Positions 1-9,292 are shown, counted from the stretch's first letter. The stretch is 64,000 nt of DNA from Psychrobacillus sp. OK032 (GCF_900111345.1 NZ_FOGY01000004.1:1-64000); one strand, 5' to 3'. Numbers and translations: made by a program. Notes: generated by a model from the letters alone, not told the origin.

Positions 1-440
1 AATACCTCCTTTTGGTTTGTAAAGCTTATCCTTACATTTATAAACTATGATTTTAAAGCGAAAGGTGATTGTACAATTTGGTAATTGTAGATAAACTCGA
101 TTAATTTAGTAGTATTAAGTCTACATTCTCTCGTTAAAAATTAAATTGTTCTTAAAGAAAAGTAGTTTAGAAAAAAAGGTTGTTTTTAAGAAATTCTCAA
201 TATGGATTAGAAATTTGAAAAGAAATTTATTTCAAATAGATAACAATTTAAAATCCGAATTATGGCTTGCTGAAAAAAAGCATGGAAGATTTGATGTTCA
301 GAAAGAGTGTGTAAGATGTGAAGTTTATAAAGAAGGTTGTTTTTGTACTTAGAAGACGATTAACAATACTCAGTGGAAATATTATTTTTTTATCTAAAAC
401 ATCAAGTGGACCTCAGAAATCCATTGTGAAATGTTACACT
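1..440. other. AT-rich stretch with no supported gene
   Basis: The only open frame (146-352, TTG start) has no ribosome site and matches no family I recognise, so I do not call it. From about 421 the sequence carries a flank (CCATTGTGAAATGTTACACT) that recurs beside several array sites further on. Confidence 0.4.
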
Positions 441-470
441 TAAACTAACGCGCAGGTTAGTTCAAGAAGG
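441..470 (+). repeat. Cassette-type R half-site, first in the window
   Basis: AAACTAAC and GTTAGTTCAAG flank a short GC-rich centre (GCGCAG). This is the R half of the array site, without a recognisable L half. It is the leftmost member seen, so the array may extend beyond the window. Confidence 0.65.
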
Positions 471-649
471 AATTTCCAAATATATAGCGAATATATTCGC
501 TTAAAGGGAAGGTTTTTGAAAGAAGGGTTTAACGATTATATAAACTTAAAAAACCGGCTCATTGACAGAAAATTCATATTTATTTATGATATACATATGT
601 TGTGTGTGAATTTTGCAATAATAAGCTATGTGAAAAAAGGAGAGTTTAT

Positions 650-1438
650 ATGGAATTTTTATCATTTAGACAGTCAGAAGATATAGCATACATTACATTA
701 GAAAACCCGAAAGAGTTTAACACGTTATCATTGCAATTGATGCAAGAGTTTGACCAATTACTCCAAGAATTAGCTATGAAGCGTGAAGTGAAAGTGATCA
801 TTATCGAAGGATCCGAAAAGTCTTTTAGTGCAGGTCATAGTTTAAGAGAAATAGAAACGAGAACGGAAAATGAAGTATTAGCATTGTTTCAAGTATGCCA
901 GCAACTCATGAAACGAATAAGAGAAATTCCACAAATTGTTATTTCGAAAGTAGAAGGTGTTGCGGTTGCAGCAGGTTGTCAACTCGTTGCAGCAAGTGAT
1001 TTAGCGATTGCCAGTGATCGAGCACGTTTTGCAGTTCCAGGAATTAATAGTGGATTATTTTGTAGTACACCAGCAGTATTTTTAAGTCGAAATATTGGAA
1101 GAAAGAAAGCAGCAGAATTATTATTTACAGGTAATCTTATGTCAGCAGAAGAAGCGGAAGCAGAGGGGTTAGTAAATAAAGTAGTTCCAGTTGAAAAGTT
1201 GGATGACGAAACAGATAAATTAGCGAAAGACATTACGAAACAAAGCTTGAACATTATAGAATTAGGTAAAAGACAATTTTACCAACAACTCAATATGGAA
1301 GATTTTCAAGCATTAAATTATTCAACTGAAGTTATTGCTTTAAATAGTAAACATCCTGATGCAGTAGAAGGAATTAATGCTTTTTTTGAAAAGAGAACAC
1401 CAGAATGGAACGATAAACCGAAACAAGAAATAGAATAA
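650..1438 (+). CDS. Enoyl-CoA hydratase/isomerase family protein (ECHDC3-like)
   Basis: A 262-residue crotonase-fold protein. The start is the ATG preceded by AAAAGGAGAG; the frame is open further upstream but without a ribosome site. The oxyanion-hole segments are visible (SFSAGHSL and VAVAAGCQLVAASDLAIAS). In classical enoyl-CoA hydratases two glutamates do the hydration. Here the matching positions read GCQL and PGINSGLF, so both glutamates appear replaced, as in the ECHDC3 subgroup. It may therefore act on another acyl-CoA or have lost hydratase activity. It lies between an R half-site and a full array site, so it may be cassette cargo. Confidence 0.85.
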   Translation: MEFLSFRQSEDIAYITLENPKEFNTLSLQLMQEFDQLLQELAMKREVKVIIIEGSEKSFSAGHSLREIETRTENEVLALFQVCQQLMKRIREIPQIVISKVEGVAVAAGCQLVAASDLAIASDRARFAVPGINSGLFCSTPAVFLSRNIGRKKAAELLFTGNLMSAEEAEAEGLVNKVVPVEKLDDETDKLAKDITKQSLNIIELGKRQFYQQLNMEDFQALNYSTEVIALNSKHPDAVEGINAFFEKRTPEWNDKPKQEIE

Positions 1439-1582
1439 TGGTTTTGCTAATTTTATTCATTTGATTTAAAGCCGCAACGATACAACGTGCAGTTGAGTAG
1501 GATCATTCCCAATTTGCTGATTATTGTAATTGTTGAATTGATTTTTAAGTTTACCCAAAAATTATAATTGACATTTATAAAT

Positions 1583-1628
1583 AAAAAGGCATCGGAAAGT
1601 TTTAGTGAAAAGGAACTTTTCGGTGCCT
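1583..1628 (-). terminator. Rho-independent terminator, minus strand
   Basis: Imperfect hairpin (GGCACCGAAAAGTT pairing with AACTTTCCGATGCC on the minus strand) followed by TTTTTAT. It lies just after the Fis-type gene fragment. Confidence 0.6.
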
Positions 1629-1706
1629 ACGTTCATTCCAATTATCTATAAATTGCCAAATACCTTAACGGTTTTCGAAACACCAGAGGTGAAGGAGAAC
1701 TCCCCA

Positions 1707-1907
1707 TCAATACAACCCAAACTCCTTCATCTTCTTATACAACCAAGGCCTACTTATCCCAAGCAACCTACTCGCCCGTGTTTTATTCCCTTCCGCTTTC
1801 CACAACGCCTCCACGATTGTATCTTTTTCGGTGATATTAAGAGAATTTGATATAGAGACAAGAAGTAACTTGAAATTTGATTTAGAATTATTATTGCAAG
1901 AAATCAA
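1707..1907 (-). pseudogene. C-terminal fragment of a Fis-type HTH regulator
   Basis: The last 42 or so residues (EKDTIVEALWKAEGNKTRAS, then LLGISRPWLYKKMKEFGLY) match the Fis-family helix-turn-helix that ends sigma-54-dependent activators. The upstream residues are not recognisable, and no AAA+ domain precedes them. It is best read as the tail of a regulator truncated at the neighbouring array site (1912-2000). A downstream terminator is retained. Confidence 0.6.
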
Positions 1908-1911
1908 TAAT

Positions 1912-2000
1912 CCTTCTTAAGTTAACGGGTGCTTTTCTTCAAGAAGGAGTAAAGCCTTTTTTCTTATTGAACTAAAGGGGCAGGTTAGTTGAAGAAGAAA
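1912..2000 (+). repeat. Complete cassette-type recombination site
   Basis: The L half (GTTAACGGGTGCTTTTCTTC) is followed by AAGGAGTAAAGCC and a T-run, then an R half (TTATTGAACTAAA-GGGGCAG-GTTAGTTGAAGAAG). The first half can form a terminator hairpin with AGTAAAGC. Confidence 0.7.
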
Positions 2001-2010
2001 ATGGGAGTTT

Positions 2011-2050
2011 TTATGTCGCATTAGACTCATTATGTGTAATAGAAAGAAAG
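2011..2050. repeat. Box shared by antisense-gene cassettes
   Basis: TTATGTCGCATT-GAC-CATTATGTGTAAT follows the R half here. Related copies occur at about 10332, 11676 and 23380, each just inside a cassette whose gene runs antisense. A relative in the same orientation also lies at the other end of such cassettes (about 2650, 10965 and 11985). Function unknown. Confidence 0.45.
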
Positions 2051-2101
2051 GCGCAAAAAAATTACGCCTGTAACTTAAAAAGTAAAAAAATTTACTGTTC
2101 T

Positions 2102-2486
2102 GGGTGAAGGATATTGCAGGCACTTAACCAATTTCCAGAAGGATCTTTAAATCCAAAACCACCAAATTCGCCTTGTAAATTTAAAGGACCAACTTCAACT
2201 TGTTTTCCTTCAAGCCACTCATATAATTCTTTTAAGGTAGGAGTATAAAGTCAATTATGCTATGAACGATATTAGTATTTGTATTTCTGAATGATAATCC
2301 ATTAATTTCTTCAGTTTCAACCAAGAAAATCGTTGGAACTCCTTTTGATTTCATAGTAAGCATAGCATTTTTTTTACCTTGAAAGTGGACTTCGGCACCT
2401 AGGATATCGATATAAAACTCTATAGATTCTTCTAAATTAGTAACTGGTATTTCCAGTGTAGCAATATGTGATATTAAATTAGTCAT
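2102..2486 (-). pseudogene. VOC/glyoxalase family protein, frameshifted
   Basis: The N-terminal 75 or so residues (from MTNLISHIATLEIPVTNLEE) are a typical first beta-alpha-beta unit of the vicinal oxygen chelate fold. Near 2245 the frame breaks. The C-terminal half continues in another frame (ELYEWLEGKQVEVGPLNL, then GFGFKDPSGNWLSACNI) to a stop at 2102. Restoring one base would give about 127 residues, normal for the family. The start has a GGAGG site. It lies antisense between two array sites. Confidence 0.75.
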
Positions 2487-2684
2487 AGTAGCCTCCTGTG
2501 TTTTGTTTGCACATATATTTTTCTACACTCAATTAAGAAATCCCTCTTAAGTTTCATTAAGAATGGAAAATAATTTATCGCTAATTCCATTTGATACATG
2601 AAGTTTGAAGTATGACAAATGGGTGGAAAAAATACGATTAATATCTAATACGCATTTCGACTATAATGTGTAGTAAAAGAGAAG

Positions 2685-2765
2685 GTGCTTATTCAACTAA
2701 CGGGTGCTTTAGCAGAACATGGCTGTCAGCAGACAGACTTTATTCTTGTTAGAAATAACAACTAA
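2685..2765 (+). repeat. Cassette-type site, L half intact, R half decayed
   Basis: CTTATTCAACTAACGGGTGC is a perfect L half. It is followed by a small hairpin (GGCTGTCAGCAGACAG) and CTTGTTAGAAATAACAACTA in place of the R half. Confidence 0.55.
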
Positions 2766-2779
2766 AGGAGGTGGAATTA

Positions 2780-3136
2780 GTGGAAAATAGTCGTGATGGT
2801 GAGAAATCTATTCGTACTGTGTTGATGACTCCTGTTGTTATATTCCTAGAGTTAATACGAATTTTGTTCATAATGGCTATTGTTGTTGGCATTTTGGGTT
2901 ATATTGTTGGAAATGTATATTTAGAAATTGGCACTGATATTGACAAATATGGTTGGATGACTTATATAGCTATTCTTACTTTGATTTTTGTACTATATAG
3001 AAATAAATTGCAATTTAGCGGATGGTATAAAGGAAAAGGTAGAGAAAAACTACCGAAATTAGTTTCTCAAATACTTATTTTCACTTCAATTAGTCTGTTA
3101 TTCTTACCGCCAGTTCTGAGTTTCTTATTCAACTAA
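2780..3136 (+). CDS. Small membrane protein, unknown function
   Basis: 118 residues from the GTG that follows AAAGGAGGTG; an upstream in-frame GTG overlaps that ribosome site and is rejected. There are three likely membrane segments (about residues 18-43, 54-72 and 91-114), with a basic loop (GWYKGKGREKLPK). I recognise no family. The stop codon TAA is the one inside the array site that follows (CAACTAACGGG), so the gene runs into its own recombination site. Confidence 0.7.
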   Translation: MENSRDGEKSIRTVLMTPVVIFLELIRILFIMAIVVGILGYIVGNVYLEIGTDIDKYGWMTYIAILTLIFVLYRNKLQFSGWYKGKGREKLPKLVSQILIFTSISLLFLPPVLSFLFN

Positions 3137-3208
3137 CGGGTGCTTTACTTCTAGAAGGAGTAAAGCCTTTTTCTTATTGAACTAAAGGGGCAGTTTAGTT
3201 CAATAAGA
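3123..3208 (+). repeat. Complete cassette-type recombination site with terminator
   Basis: L half CTTATTCAACTAACGGGTGC, hairpin GCTTTACT/AGTAAAGC with a T-run, then R half TTATTGAACTAAA-GGGGCAG-TTTAGTTCAATAAG. Confidence 0.75.
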
Positions 3209-3278
3209 AAAAATGGACTTTTGATAATTATATATGGTAAATTTCTAAAATTCGGAACTTTCATTCGTTTCAAGCGTA

Positions 3279-3306
3279 TTAAAGTAAAGGGGCAGATTAG
3301 TTGAAC
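3279..3306 (+). repeat. Extra R half-site bounding a gene-less cassette
   Basis: TTAAAGTAAAGGGGCAGATT followed by AGTTGAAC is an R half about 70 bases after the preceding complete site. The segment between (about 3209-3278) holds no gene. Much of it recurs at about 33765-33825, including AAATTCGGAAC and CGTATTAAAGTAAAGG. Confidence 0.5.
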
Positions 3307-3381
3307 AGTGTTGTTAACTTGAATTCAACAATCGGGTCATATTGTTTAATAAAAAAATAATTATCGAAGAGAATTTAGGTT

Positions 3382-4080
3382 ATGAATGTTCCGGCATGGA
3401 AACAGAAGGACACATGGACTGGGAAGGAATTTACGCTACTGCTATTACTCGAATTTATATTTGTGATTGTGGTTGTTAAATATGGCGTCCAATCACTTTA
3501 TCTATCTTTGTTTAGCAATACACTATACTCAGGAACATTAACTGGATTAACAATTGCGATTGTACTCATGTCAGGGTTATATTTTATCGCACTACGTCCT
3601 AAAAATCTCTCATGGAAAGAGGTAGGGGTAAGAAGTTTTTCTACAAAGTACTGGTTAAAAATCCCAATATGGTTATTGATAACTGTTATTTTAAGCGTAG
3701 CAGTAGTATTACTAACAAGTTGATTAGGTAATAGTGTAGATAACAGCAAGACGGAGAGCTTACAGCAAAATATTAATCTGTTTACTATACTCATTGGTAT
3801 TATTTCCGCTGGCGTAGTATCTCCAGTTTATGAAGAGATTTTTTATCGAGGGTTTATCTACCGTTGGTTAAGAGTTAGACTTGGAATGAATTGGGGAATC
3901 GTGATTAGCTCGCTAATATTTACGATAGCGTACTTTCCAACTATAAACGCAATGCCCGTGAATTTCATCAACGGTGTTGTGTTCGCTTGGGTGTATGAAA
4001 AGACAGGTTCTGTCATTCCAGGAATGATAGTCCATGGAGTATTCAATACAATAGCAGTTTTATTAACGGTAACAGGATAA
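3382..4080 (+). pseudogene. CPBP-family intramembrane protease, in-frame stop
   Basis: One reading frame of 233 codons spans 3382-4080 and is broken only by TGA at 3721-3723. Its C-terminal half carries the CPBP (Abi/CAAX protease) signatures: EEIFYRG in motif 1 and HGVFN in motif 3. The histidine expected in motif 2 is Tyr (FTIAYFP). Several hydrophobic segments fit an integral membrane protein. The stop could be a recent nonsense mutation, since no other damage is visible. An internal ATG (3886) is probably not a real start. Confidence 0.75.
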
Positions 4081-4099
4081 GACGGTATTTATAAACATA

Positions 4100-4175
4100 T
4101 TCCGTTAACGGGCGCAATTGTTTAATAAGCGTCTCTGTTCTTATTAAATTAACGGTGCAGTTTAGTTGAATAAGA
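4100..4175 (+). repeat. Complete cassette-type recombination site
   Basis: GTTAACGGGCGCAATTGTTTA (L), a short spacer GCGTCTCTGTTC, then CTTATTAAATTAAC-GGTGCAG-TTTAGTTGAATAAG (R). The same spacer recurs at 14809. Confidence 0.7.
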
Positions 4176-4221
4176 CAAGTTTACAGAGAAAATAGAAAAT
4201 ATTGTAAAGTGGGGTTCGGAA

Positions 4222-5016
4222 ATGGAGAATGTTCTTGAAAAAATAAAGGAATTAGAGTCAGGTGAAGTGGGAATTATTATTTATTCTCAAGTAAAACAAG
4301 ATATACTTTTATCATTAAATAAAGGTTTATTAGTACCTCTTGCTTCTGCAGCAAAAGTTGCAATTGCCTTTTGTATCGCAAGATTGGTTGAAGAAAGACA
4401 CTATAAATGGACCGATATTGTTGAAGATGTAACTTTAAATCCAGAAGAGGATAGTAACGAAGTGTATCCTCACTTTCAAAATAGAGAAAACTTGGCACTC
4501 CGAGATGCGGTGGAAGTGATGGTAGCCTGTCACGATAGCTTTGTTGCGGACAGAATTGTTCAATTTTGTGGTGGATGGGAAATGATTAATCAAAAAATAA
4601 AATCCTATTTTAAAAACATAAATATTACTCAAAATCCCAGAGACTTAGATAACAAGGGTGAATTGAGTGAGATGTTGGAACTTTTACGATTAATACATCA
4701 AGGGTACAAAATTAATCCTGATCTATGGGTTCCAGTTATTAATGGATTAGTTAGGCAACGAGGTGATATAGAAGGTATACCAAGCCATTTCTTAAATCAT
4801 ATGACTGGTGGATTAGATAATGTTGTAGTTGATATTGGGATAATGGGTGAGTTTTCCAAAAATCCATTATTATTTGTTTTGGGGGCAAAGGAGTTACCAA
4901 ATCGAAATAAAGAGAAATCAGCAGATGAAATAATTATTGATGCAATGAAACTAATTTATAATGAATATTGCAATCAAGAAGTTGATCAGGAAAATAAAAG
5001 TATATCTAATTCATAG
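4222..5016 (+). CDS. Class A beta-lactamase-like serine hydrolase
   Basis: 264 residues, with the ATG after a GTGGGG stretch. The order of motifs fits the beta-lactamase2/transpeptidase-like fold: S-A-A-K near residue 42 (VPLASAAKVAIAF) as the Ser-x-x-Lys site, HDSFVAD near 105 at the SDN position, and HMTGGLDNVVVDIGIM near 195 at the KTG position (here M-T-G). No signal peptide is present, so the enzyme is probably cytoplasmic. A resistance role is not implied; esterase or amidase activity is possible. It is the only gene between two array sites. Confidence 0.75.
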   Translation: MENVLEKIKELESGEVGIIIYSQVKQDILLSLNKGLLVPLASAAKVAIAFCIARLVEERHYKWTDIVEDVTLNPEEDSNEVYPHFQNRENLALRDAVEVMVACHDSFVADRIVQFCGGWEMINQKIKSYFKNINITQNPRDLDNKGELSEMLELLRLIHQGYKINPDLWVPVINGLVRQRGDIEGIPSHFLNHMTGGLDNVVVDIGIMGEFSKNPLLFVLGAKELPNRNKEKSADEIIIDAMKLIYNEYCNQEVDQENKSISNS

Positions 5017-5017
5017 T

Positions 5018-5028
5018 GCTTATTCAAC
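5018..5028 (+). repeat. Left arm of an array site interrupted by an IS110 remnant
   Basis: GCTTATTCAACT breaks into CCCATGAAAATTA at the CT dinucleotide used by the other three IS110 insertions in this window. The remaining part of the site was not found on the far side of the remnant. Confidence 0.65.
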
Positions 5029-5680
5029 TCCCATGAAAATTAAAATCTTCGATTTAGAGAAAAAGGCAATACGAAATCAGACGCAGCTCATTTATTTTTT
5101 AAAAAAGTGCAGCGCCTAAATGAGAATCAAATTGTGGGTTGGATTAGGAGGCATTCGGTTCAGTGATAGTGACGTTGTAACCTAAGTTTTCAAGTCTTCG
5201 AATAGGAGATTCTTAAAATGGCATGAGCGACAGTTACTCCTGCACGCTTTTTACCTTTTCGGGATGCGGTACGTCTATACAATACACCTAGATATGTTTT
5301 GGAACCTTTGACAGAATGAGCGGCTTCTATTAAGGCAGATTTCAATTATTTATTTCCTTTTTTCATGTTGGTTGATTTTCGCTTACCGGCACTCTCATTA
5401 TGTCCAGGTGTTAATCCTGCCCAAGAACATAAGTGAGCCGCACTGGGAAATTGTTTCTCCACATCAGTTCCGACTTCAGCTATAATCTGTTCCGCCATAC
5501 GAGTGGCAATGCCAGCGATAGAATCCAACCGTTCAATATCTTCTTGATGGGAGGATAATCTAGTAGCTACCTCTTGGTTTAGCAGCTCAACCTGCTCAGA
5601 TAAAAAATCAATATGAGTTAAAATGGTTTTTATCATTAACCGTTGATGTTGATTGTTATAAACGCAGTCATATCAATGTC
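5029..5680 (-). mobile_element. IS110-family element remnant with broken transposase
   Basis: On the minus strand the C-terminal half of an IS110/IS1111-type transposase is readable. It runs from NNQHQRLMIKTILTHIDFL, through the helix-hairpin segment ERLDSIAGIATRMAEQI, to CSWAGLTPGHNESAGKRKS, the conserved IS110 signature. After GNK a stop interrupts the frame, and the tail (SALIEAAHSVKGS, then GVTVAHAILRISY) is broken by frameshift and a deletion relative to the copy at 20.4 kb. No N-terminal RuvC-like DEDD domain is present. The element begins at CCCATGAAAATTA directly after the CT core of an array site. Confidence 0.75.
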
Positions 5681-6026
5681 TAACGTAGTTTGTTAAGAAC
5701 TAAATCAATGATTAACGTACAACTATTTATATTTCAAAAATTAAACTCTCTTTTAGTTATTTATAACAAATAACTGGAAGAGGTTTTTTGTTTTAGTTAA
5801 TATTAGCGACTTGATTGATGACTTTAAAATCAATCAGCAAATTTAAGGTCGTAAAGATAAGTATAATGAATACCATTTGGCTCTGAATTATTTTACTAAG
5901 TTTTTACTGATATATGCAAGGTTAGGCAGTACACTAATAAAGTAAAAAGGTTTACTTCAGTAAAATAAGGTATATTATATTTGTTGAATAGATTCTCTTT
6001 AATGACAAGAAAAGTAGGTGAACAAA

Positions 6027-6176
6027 GTGGGGAAATATCAATTGGATACCAAAGGTCAGATGGCTGTGGCAAAGTATCATGAAAAACACAAGCCTGCCAA
6101 ATTTGATAAAAAGCAGCAACTTGAAAAAATACGTGCGGAGTATTTGAAAAAAAAGCAAAAACAAACAGATAAATAA
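6027..6176 (+). CDS. Small basic protein of 49 residues, unknown
   Basis: GTG start 8 bases after AGGTG. The product begins with GKYQLDTKGQMAVAKYHEKH and is strongly basic, with a charged helical C-terminus (EYLKKKQKQTDK). A good intrinsic terminator follows at once, which supports a real short gene. I know no function; the charge would fit a nucleic-acid or ribosome contact, but that is a guess. Confidence 0.55.
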   Translation: MGKYQLDTKGQMAVAKYHEKHKPAKFDKKQQLEKIRAEYLKKKQKQTDK

Positions 6177-6185
6177 TATGAATGA

Positions 6186-6220
6186 AAACATAGGAAGACT
6201 AAAATCTCCCTATGTTTTTC
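6186..6220 (+). terminator. Rho-independent terminator
   Basis: ACATAGG and CCTATGT form the stem, followed by TTTTTC, 10 bases after the 49-residue gene. Confidence 0.75.
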
Positions 6221-6409
6221 TTATTCGAAGTTCTTTTTTCAATTGATGATGGAGTTTATTATTCTCCTAAATTTCAGATTCGGTGACAAAAAACTCGTCA
6301 TCAGATATCCATTCCTCACTAATTGATTTTGACATTGAAACGACATAGCCATTATTCAAAATAATAACGTTGTAAACGGGGGGTTCACCAGCTACAATTG
6401 AGGACAAGA

Positions 6410-6781
6410 ATTACATGATTTGAACGGATTTTTCTGTTTTGATGAAAAGCGTAAAACCCTTATATATCAGTGGTTGGCGAGCGTACCGTATGATATTACT
6501 TCTAAGCAACCAGCGACGATTGAGTGGGAATTATCATCCATAAGGAAGATAATATGATTATGGGTGATATGGATTTTAAAGGCGGACCAAACAAAGAAGG
6601 TATTATCGATATTGGGTATAGTATTGTACCAAGTTATCAAAGTAAAGGTTATGCAACTGAAATGGATAAAGCGATGGTAGGTTGGGGATTATCTCGACTA
6701 AATGTTAAAAAGGTTATAGCTACTTGCGATACAGATAATTTTGCTTTTAAAAGAGTTTTGAAAAAAATGGATTTCATATAA
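6410..6781 (+). pseudogene. GNAT (RimJ/RimL-type) acetyltransferase, frameshifted
   Basis: The first part reads KTLIYQWLASVPYDITSKQ-PATIEW in one frame. The rest reads GIIIHKEDNMIMGDMDFKGG and then IGYSIVPSYQSKGYATEMD in another, the break being near 6523. The acetyl-CoA loop (QSKGYATE) is intact. No good start with a ribosome site is visible, so both the 5' end and the frame are damaged. It ends at TAA directly against an L half-site. Confidence 0.7.
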
Positions 6782-6801
6782 ACGGGTGCTTTAGTTAAAT
6801 A
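6773..6801 (+). repeat. Cassette-type L half-site
   Basis: ATAAACGGGTGCTTTAGTTAAA matches the L half. No R half follows; instead a hairpin terminator begins at 6855. Confidence 0.6.
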
Positions 6802-7198
6802 TTCGATTTCCGAAATAATCAATCTTTATTACAAAAAGCTCTATACAGATATGAAAAATAGCCCCTTTGTGATCAATCTTTGTTCAAAATAGGGGCTATG
6901 ATTTTCTATTAGAAACAGCATTTGTAACTGTGTTTTAATCAATCTTTATTCCAAACCAACATGAACGATTTAAATGTAAATTATAATTATTCCTTGCTCA
7001 CTTAATTGTGGGTGGGGCATTATTATTTTACTTGAAAGCCTAACTTAAAATAGCCTTCTAAATTATGCGTTTAGTTCAAATTTGCACAAAAAACCTCACT
7101 CAACTAATTAAATTCTTCGATACATGATAAATTACCTTATCTATAACATAATTCTTTCATAATCTATAAGTATCATTAGGAAAAGGAGGGGGTATATT
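6802..7198. other. Intergenic stretch with three copies of a short motif
   Basis: No gene seen. ATCAATCTTTRTT occurs three times (about 6818, 6872 and 6938), the middle copy lying inside a terminator loop. A YjcZ-type gene follows. Confidence 0.4.
6855..6906 (+). terminator. Hairpin terminator
   Basis: ATAGCCCC and GGGGCTAT form an 8-bp stem with a long loop, followed by GATTTTC. Confidence 0.55.
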
Positions 7199-7318
7199 AT
7201 GTATGGATGTGGTGAAAGCTCATATGGTGGGTACAGTAACAACGGGTCGACCTTCGTATTGATTGTAGTATTGTTTATCTTACTAATCATTGTAGGAGCA
7301 ACTTTTATGAGATACTAA
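7199..7318 (+). CDS. YjcZ-family small spore/membrane peptide
   Basis: 39 residues. A Gly/Ser/Tyr-rich head (MYGCGESSYGGYSNNGS) is followed by one hydrophobic helix (FVLIVVLFILLIIVGATF), exactly the build of YjcZ-family sporulation proteins of Bacillales. AAAAGGAGGGGG lies 7 bases before the ATG, a very strong site. Membrane insertion in the developing spore is known for the family; a role here is inferred. Confidence 0.85.
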   Translation: MYGCGESSYGGYSNNGSTFVLIVVLFILLIIVGATFMRY

Positions 7319-7843
7319 TCCAAAAATGATGTAGATTATTTGGATTAATCAAGAGAGCTTCAACAGTGAAAACATCACTTTTTGGTCGTAGGGCAATTTA
7401 ATTGTCTATTTGATAAACGATTTTAGAGAGATGATGAATTAAGTAGGCAAAAATAATATCGTTACAATCCGATTTTGAACCTCCTCTTCTAAAAATCGAT
7501 CTTCTCCTAAATGAGTTGGTCGTTTTTTATTGTAAAGAAACTGTGAGATAATAGCATTTATCGCGCAATTTCTATTTGTTATGGGTTTGCTCTTCATTCC
7601 CATCAATTGTTTCACCTTCACTGCTATACGCGTTCATTTTAGGCTCTATTCTTATGTCATTTACGGTGAAACTTGTATGGTTCTCAGTTACTTCCTGCAA
7701 TTCTTTTCTTCTTTTTATTAGATGCAATTTTCACTGCTAATGAAGATTGTACTCGAAAAGATGCATTAAATCATTGAACGATCAACTTACTAATACATTA
7801 AAAGAATTAGATGACATAACTAAATAAATTTTCAATCTAAAAA

Positions 7844-7882
7844 AGTCGAATCCCAATATCTATTAGGGAATCGACTTTTTAT
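7844..7882 (+). terminator. Rho-independent terminator
   Basis: GTCGAATCCC and GGGAATCGAC form the stem (one mismatch), followed by TTTTT. Confidence 0.65.
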
Positions 7883-8630
7883 GTTTGTGTTTTTAAACAA
7901 CTATAAAGTTTTCTTTAGTTTGAGAAAACTTATCATAAGGTAAATCTGGATATATAGTTTTACTGAATACAAATTGATGAATGATCATTTAATACAAAGT
8001 GATAATGGAAAACAATTAAATTCGATACAAGTTATTGCGAAATTATTCATGGACTTTTTAAATGAAAGACAAAGCTTAATGAATAGAGGATGGAATCATT
8101 TACATTGCCTGTTTTTCTCAATTTTACTGTTAAGGTCGTTCATCTAGTTTTGTGAGGATTCAGACCGTACTAATAAACATAAGGTACTACAATGACGAGC
8201 ACCAAGTTTTATTTCACCTACAACCATGTCCAATAAAAGAACAACATAAGTTGTAGGTAAAAGTATTTGATTACTAATTACTAATAAAGAACGACATGAG
8301 GAGTTATACAATTGTGTGAAATAGAAGCACTAATCGCATTCTAACTTAATTTTAGGTTAAAAATAGAGTTGCGAGTAAGAAGAAAGGAAAAAATTCTCTT
8401 CTACATGGGCAGGGACAGGTCTGCCATCCCATGAAGTGATAAAAGTTGGTGGGAATGCTGAGGATCCGAATCGTCTGAATGATACATGAATCCAGAAACA
8501 GGGATTTCCAAATGTACTACTCCTTATTGCTATTTTCAATAATTTATATAATTGAGATAAATATGGTTACAAATTGTATTATAAATGAGGGTAGTACAAT
8601 GTCCTCTTAGGACATAATCACAAGTTCGGT

Positions 8631-8665
8631 GGCGTTGATTCAAGAGGTATTTACGCCCTTTTTTG
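8631..8665 (+). terminator. Weak terminator-like hairpin
   Basis: GGCGT and ACGCC pair across a long loop, followed by a run of T. Confidence 0.35.
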
Positions 8666-8719
8666 TTGAAATTATTGTGCTAATGTAACTGTTTAGTTCG
8701 ATATCACAATCAGCAACCC

Positions 8720-9292
8720 TTATATTTGAAATTTTTCGGGGAATTGTTTTACGATTGCAACCGTTAATGTGTCGGCCATGTGTAAAGCCTCCAGCTCAAT
8801 TTTATCAAACGTAGCAATACTTTCTCTAAAATTTTTTTGGAGCATAAATACTGCTTCCATTTTAGTAAGTTCAAGATGCTCGAAAAACATTTTCTGGTAG
8901 CCCCTTTTTGATATATAAGGATTGATTGTACTTACGAATTCAGAATTTTTTGCTCCATTTTCGTACCATCTCCTCTCTGCATCTGTAGCAGCTTTTTGAT
9001 CGTTTGCTTTTGCAGCTTTGACAAGTTCCGCAGCAATTACAAGGTGATCCCTTATTAAGTTGCTGAACATTACGGCTTTTTTATTTCCATAGAAAGGCTT
9101 TAGTAAATTTCCCATATCTGTAGCGTTCTGTAGAAGACGTGCGGTAGTAAAATTTACATCAGGTAAATTAAAAGCTATGCTGATGATCGTCAATCTTGTC
9201 CAGTATACGTGTTGTTCCCAAACTAAACGCATGGAACTTTTTAAACTATCTTCCTGTTTACTAATACAAGAAGAGTTGAACCGAGGATACAT
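8720..9292 (-). CDS. Conserved hypothetical helical protein
   Basis: 190 residues, preceded by AAGGGGGTG on the minus strand. It is almost all helical, with SMRLVWEQHVYWTRLTIISI near the start and a repeat-like second half (ELTKMEAVFMLQ, then FDKIELEALHMADTLT). I recall similar proteins in Bacillus and Paenibacillus with only generic annotation. No signal peptide or clear membrane span is seen. A four-helix-bundle fold is my inference. Confidence 0.65.
   Translation of the reverse strand: MYPRFNSSCISKQEDSLKSSMRLVWEQHVYWTRLTIISIAFNLPDVNFTTARLLQNATDMGNLLKPFYGNKKAVMFSNLIRDHLVIAAELVKAAKANDQKAATDAERRWYENGAKNSEFVSTINPYISKRGYQKMFFEHLELTKMEAVFMLQKNFRESIATFDKIELEALHMADTLTVAIVKQFPEKFQI

Larger units (their letters stand above)
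7319..8719. other. Long degraded intergenic region
   Basis: No convincing gene in 1.4 kb. Fragments are readable without start or context: NDQLTNTLKELDDITK ending near 7827, a possible 56-codon frame at 7977-8147 without a ribosome site, and SHEVIKVGGNAEDPNRLND near 8430 on the plus strand. Terminator-like hairpins occur at 7844-7882 and 8631-8665. It reads as a graveyard of truncated genes. Confidence 0.5.

Noticed and set aside
146-352. 68-codon frame as a gene
   Set aside because: TTG start without ribosome site, no recognisable domain and no terminator.
7439-7621. 60-codon minus-strand frame
   Set aside because: No ribosome site or family, lies in a degraded region; kept out of the gene list.
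8357-8539. 60-codon minus-strand frame
   Set aside because: The opposite strand gives a more protein-like fragment (SHEVIKVGGNAEDPNRLND), so this is probably its shadow; neither is an intact gene.
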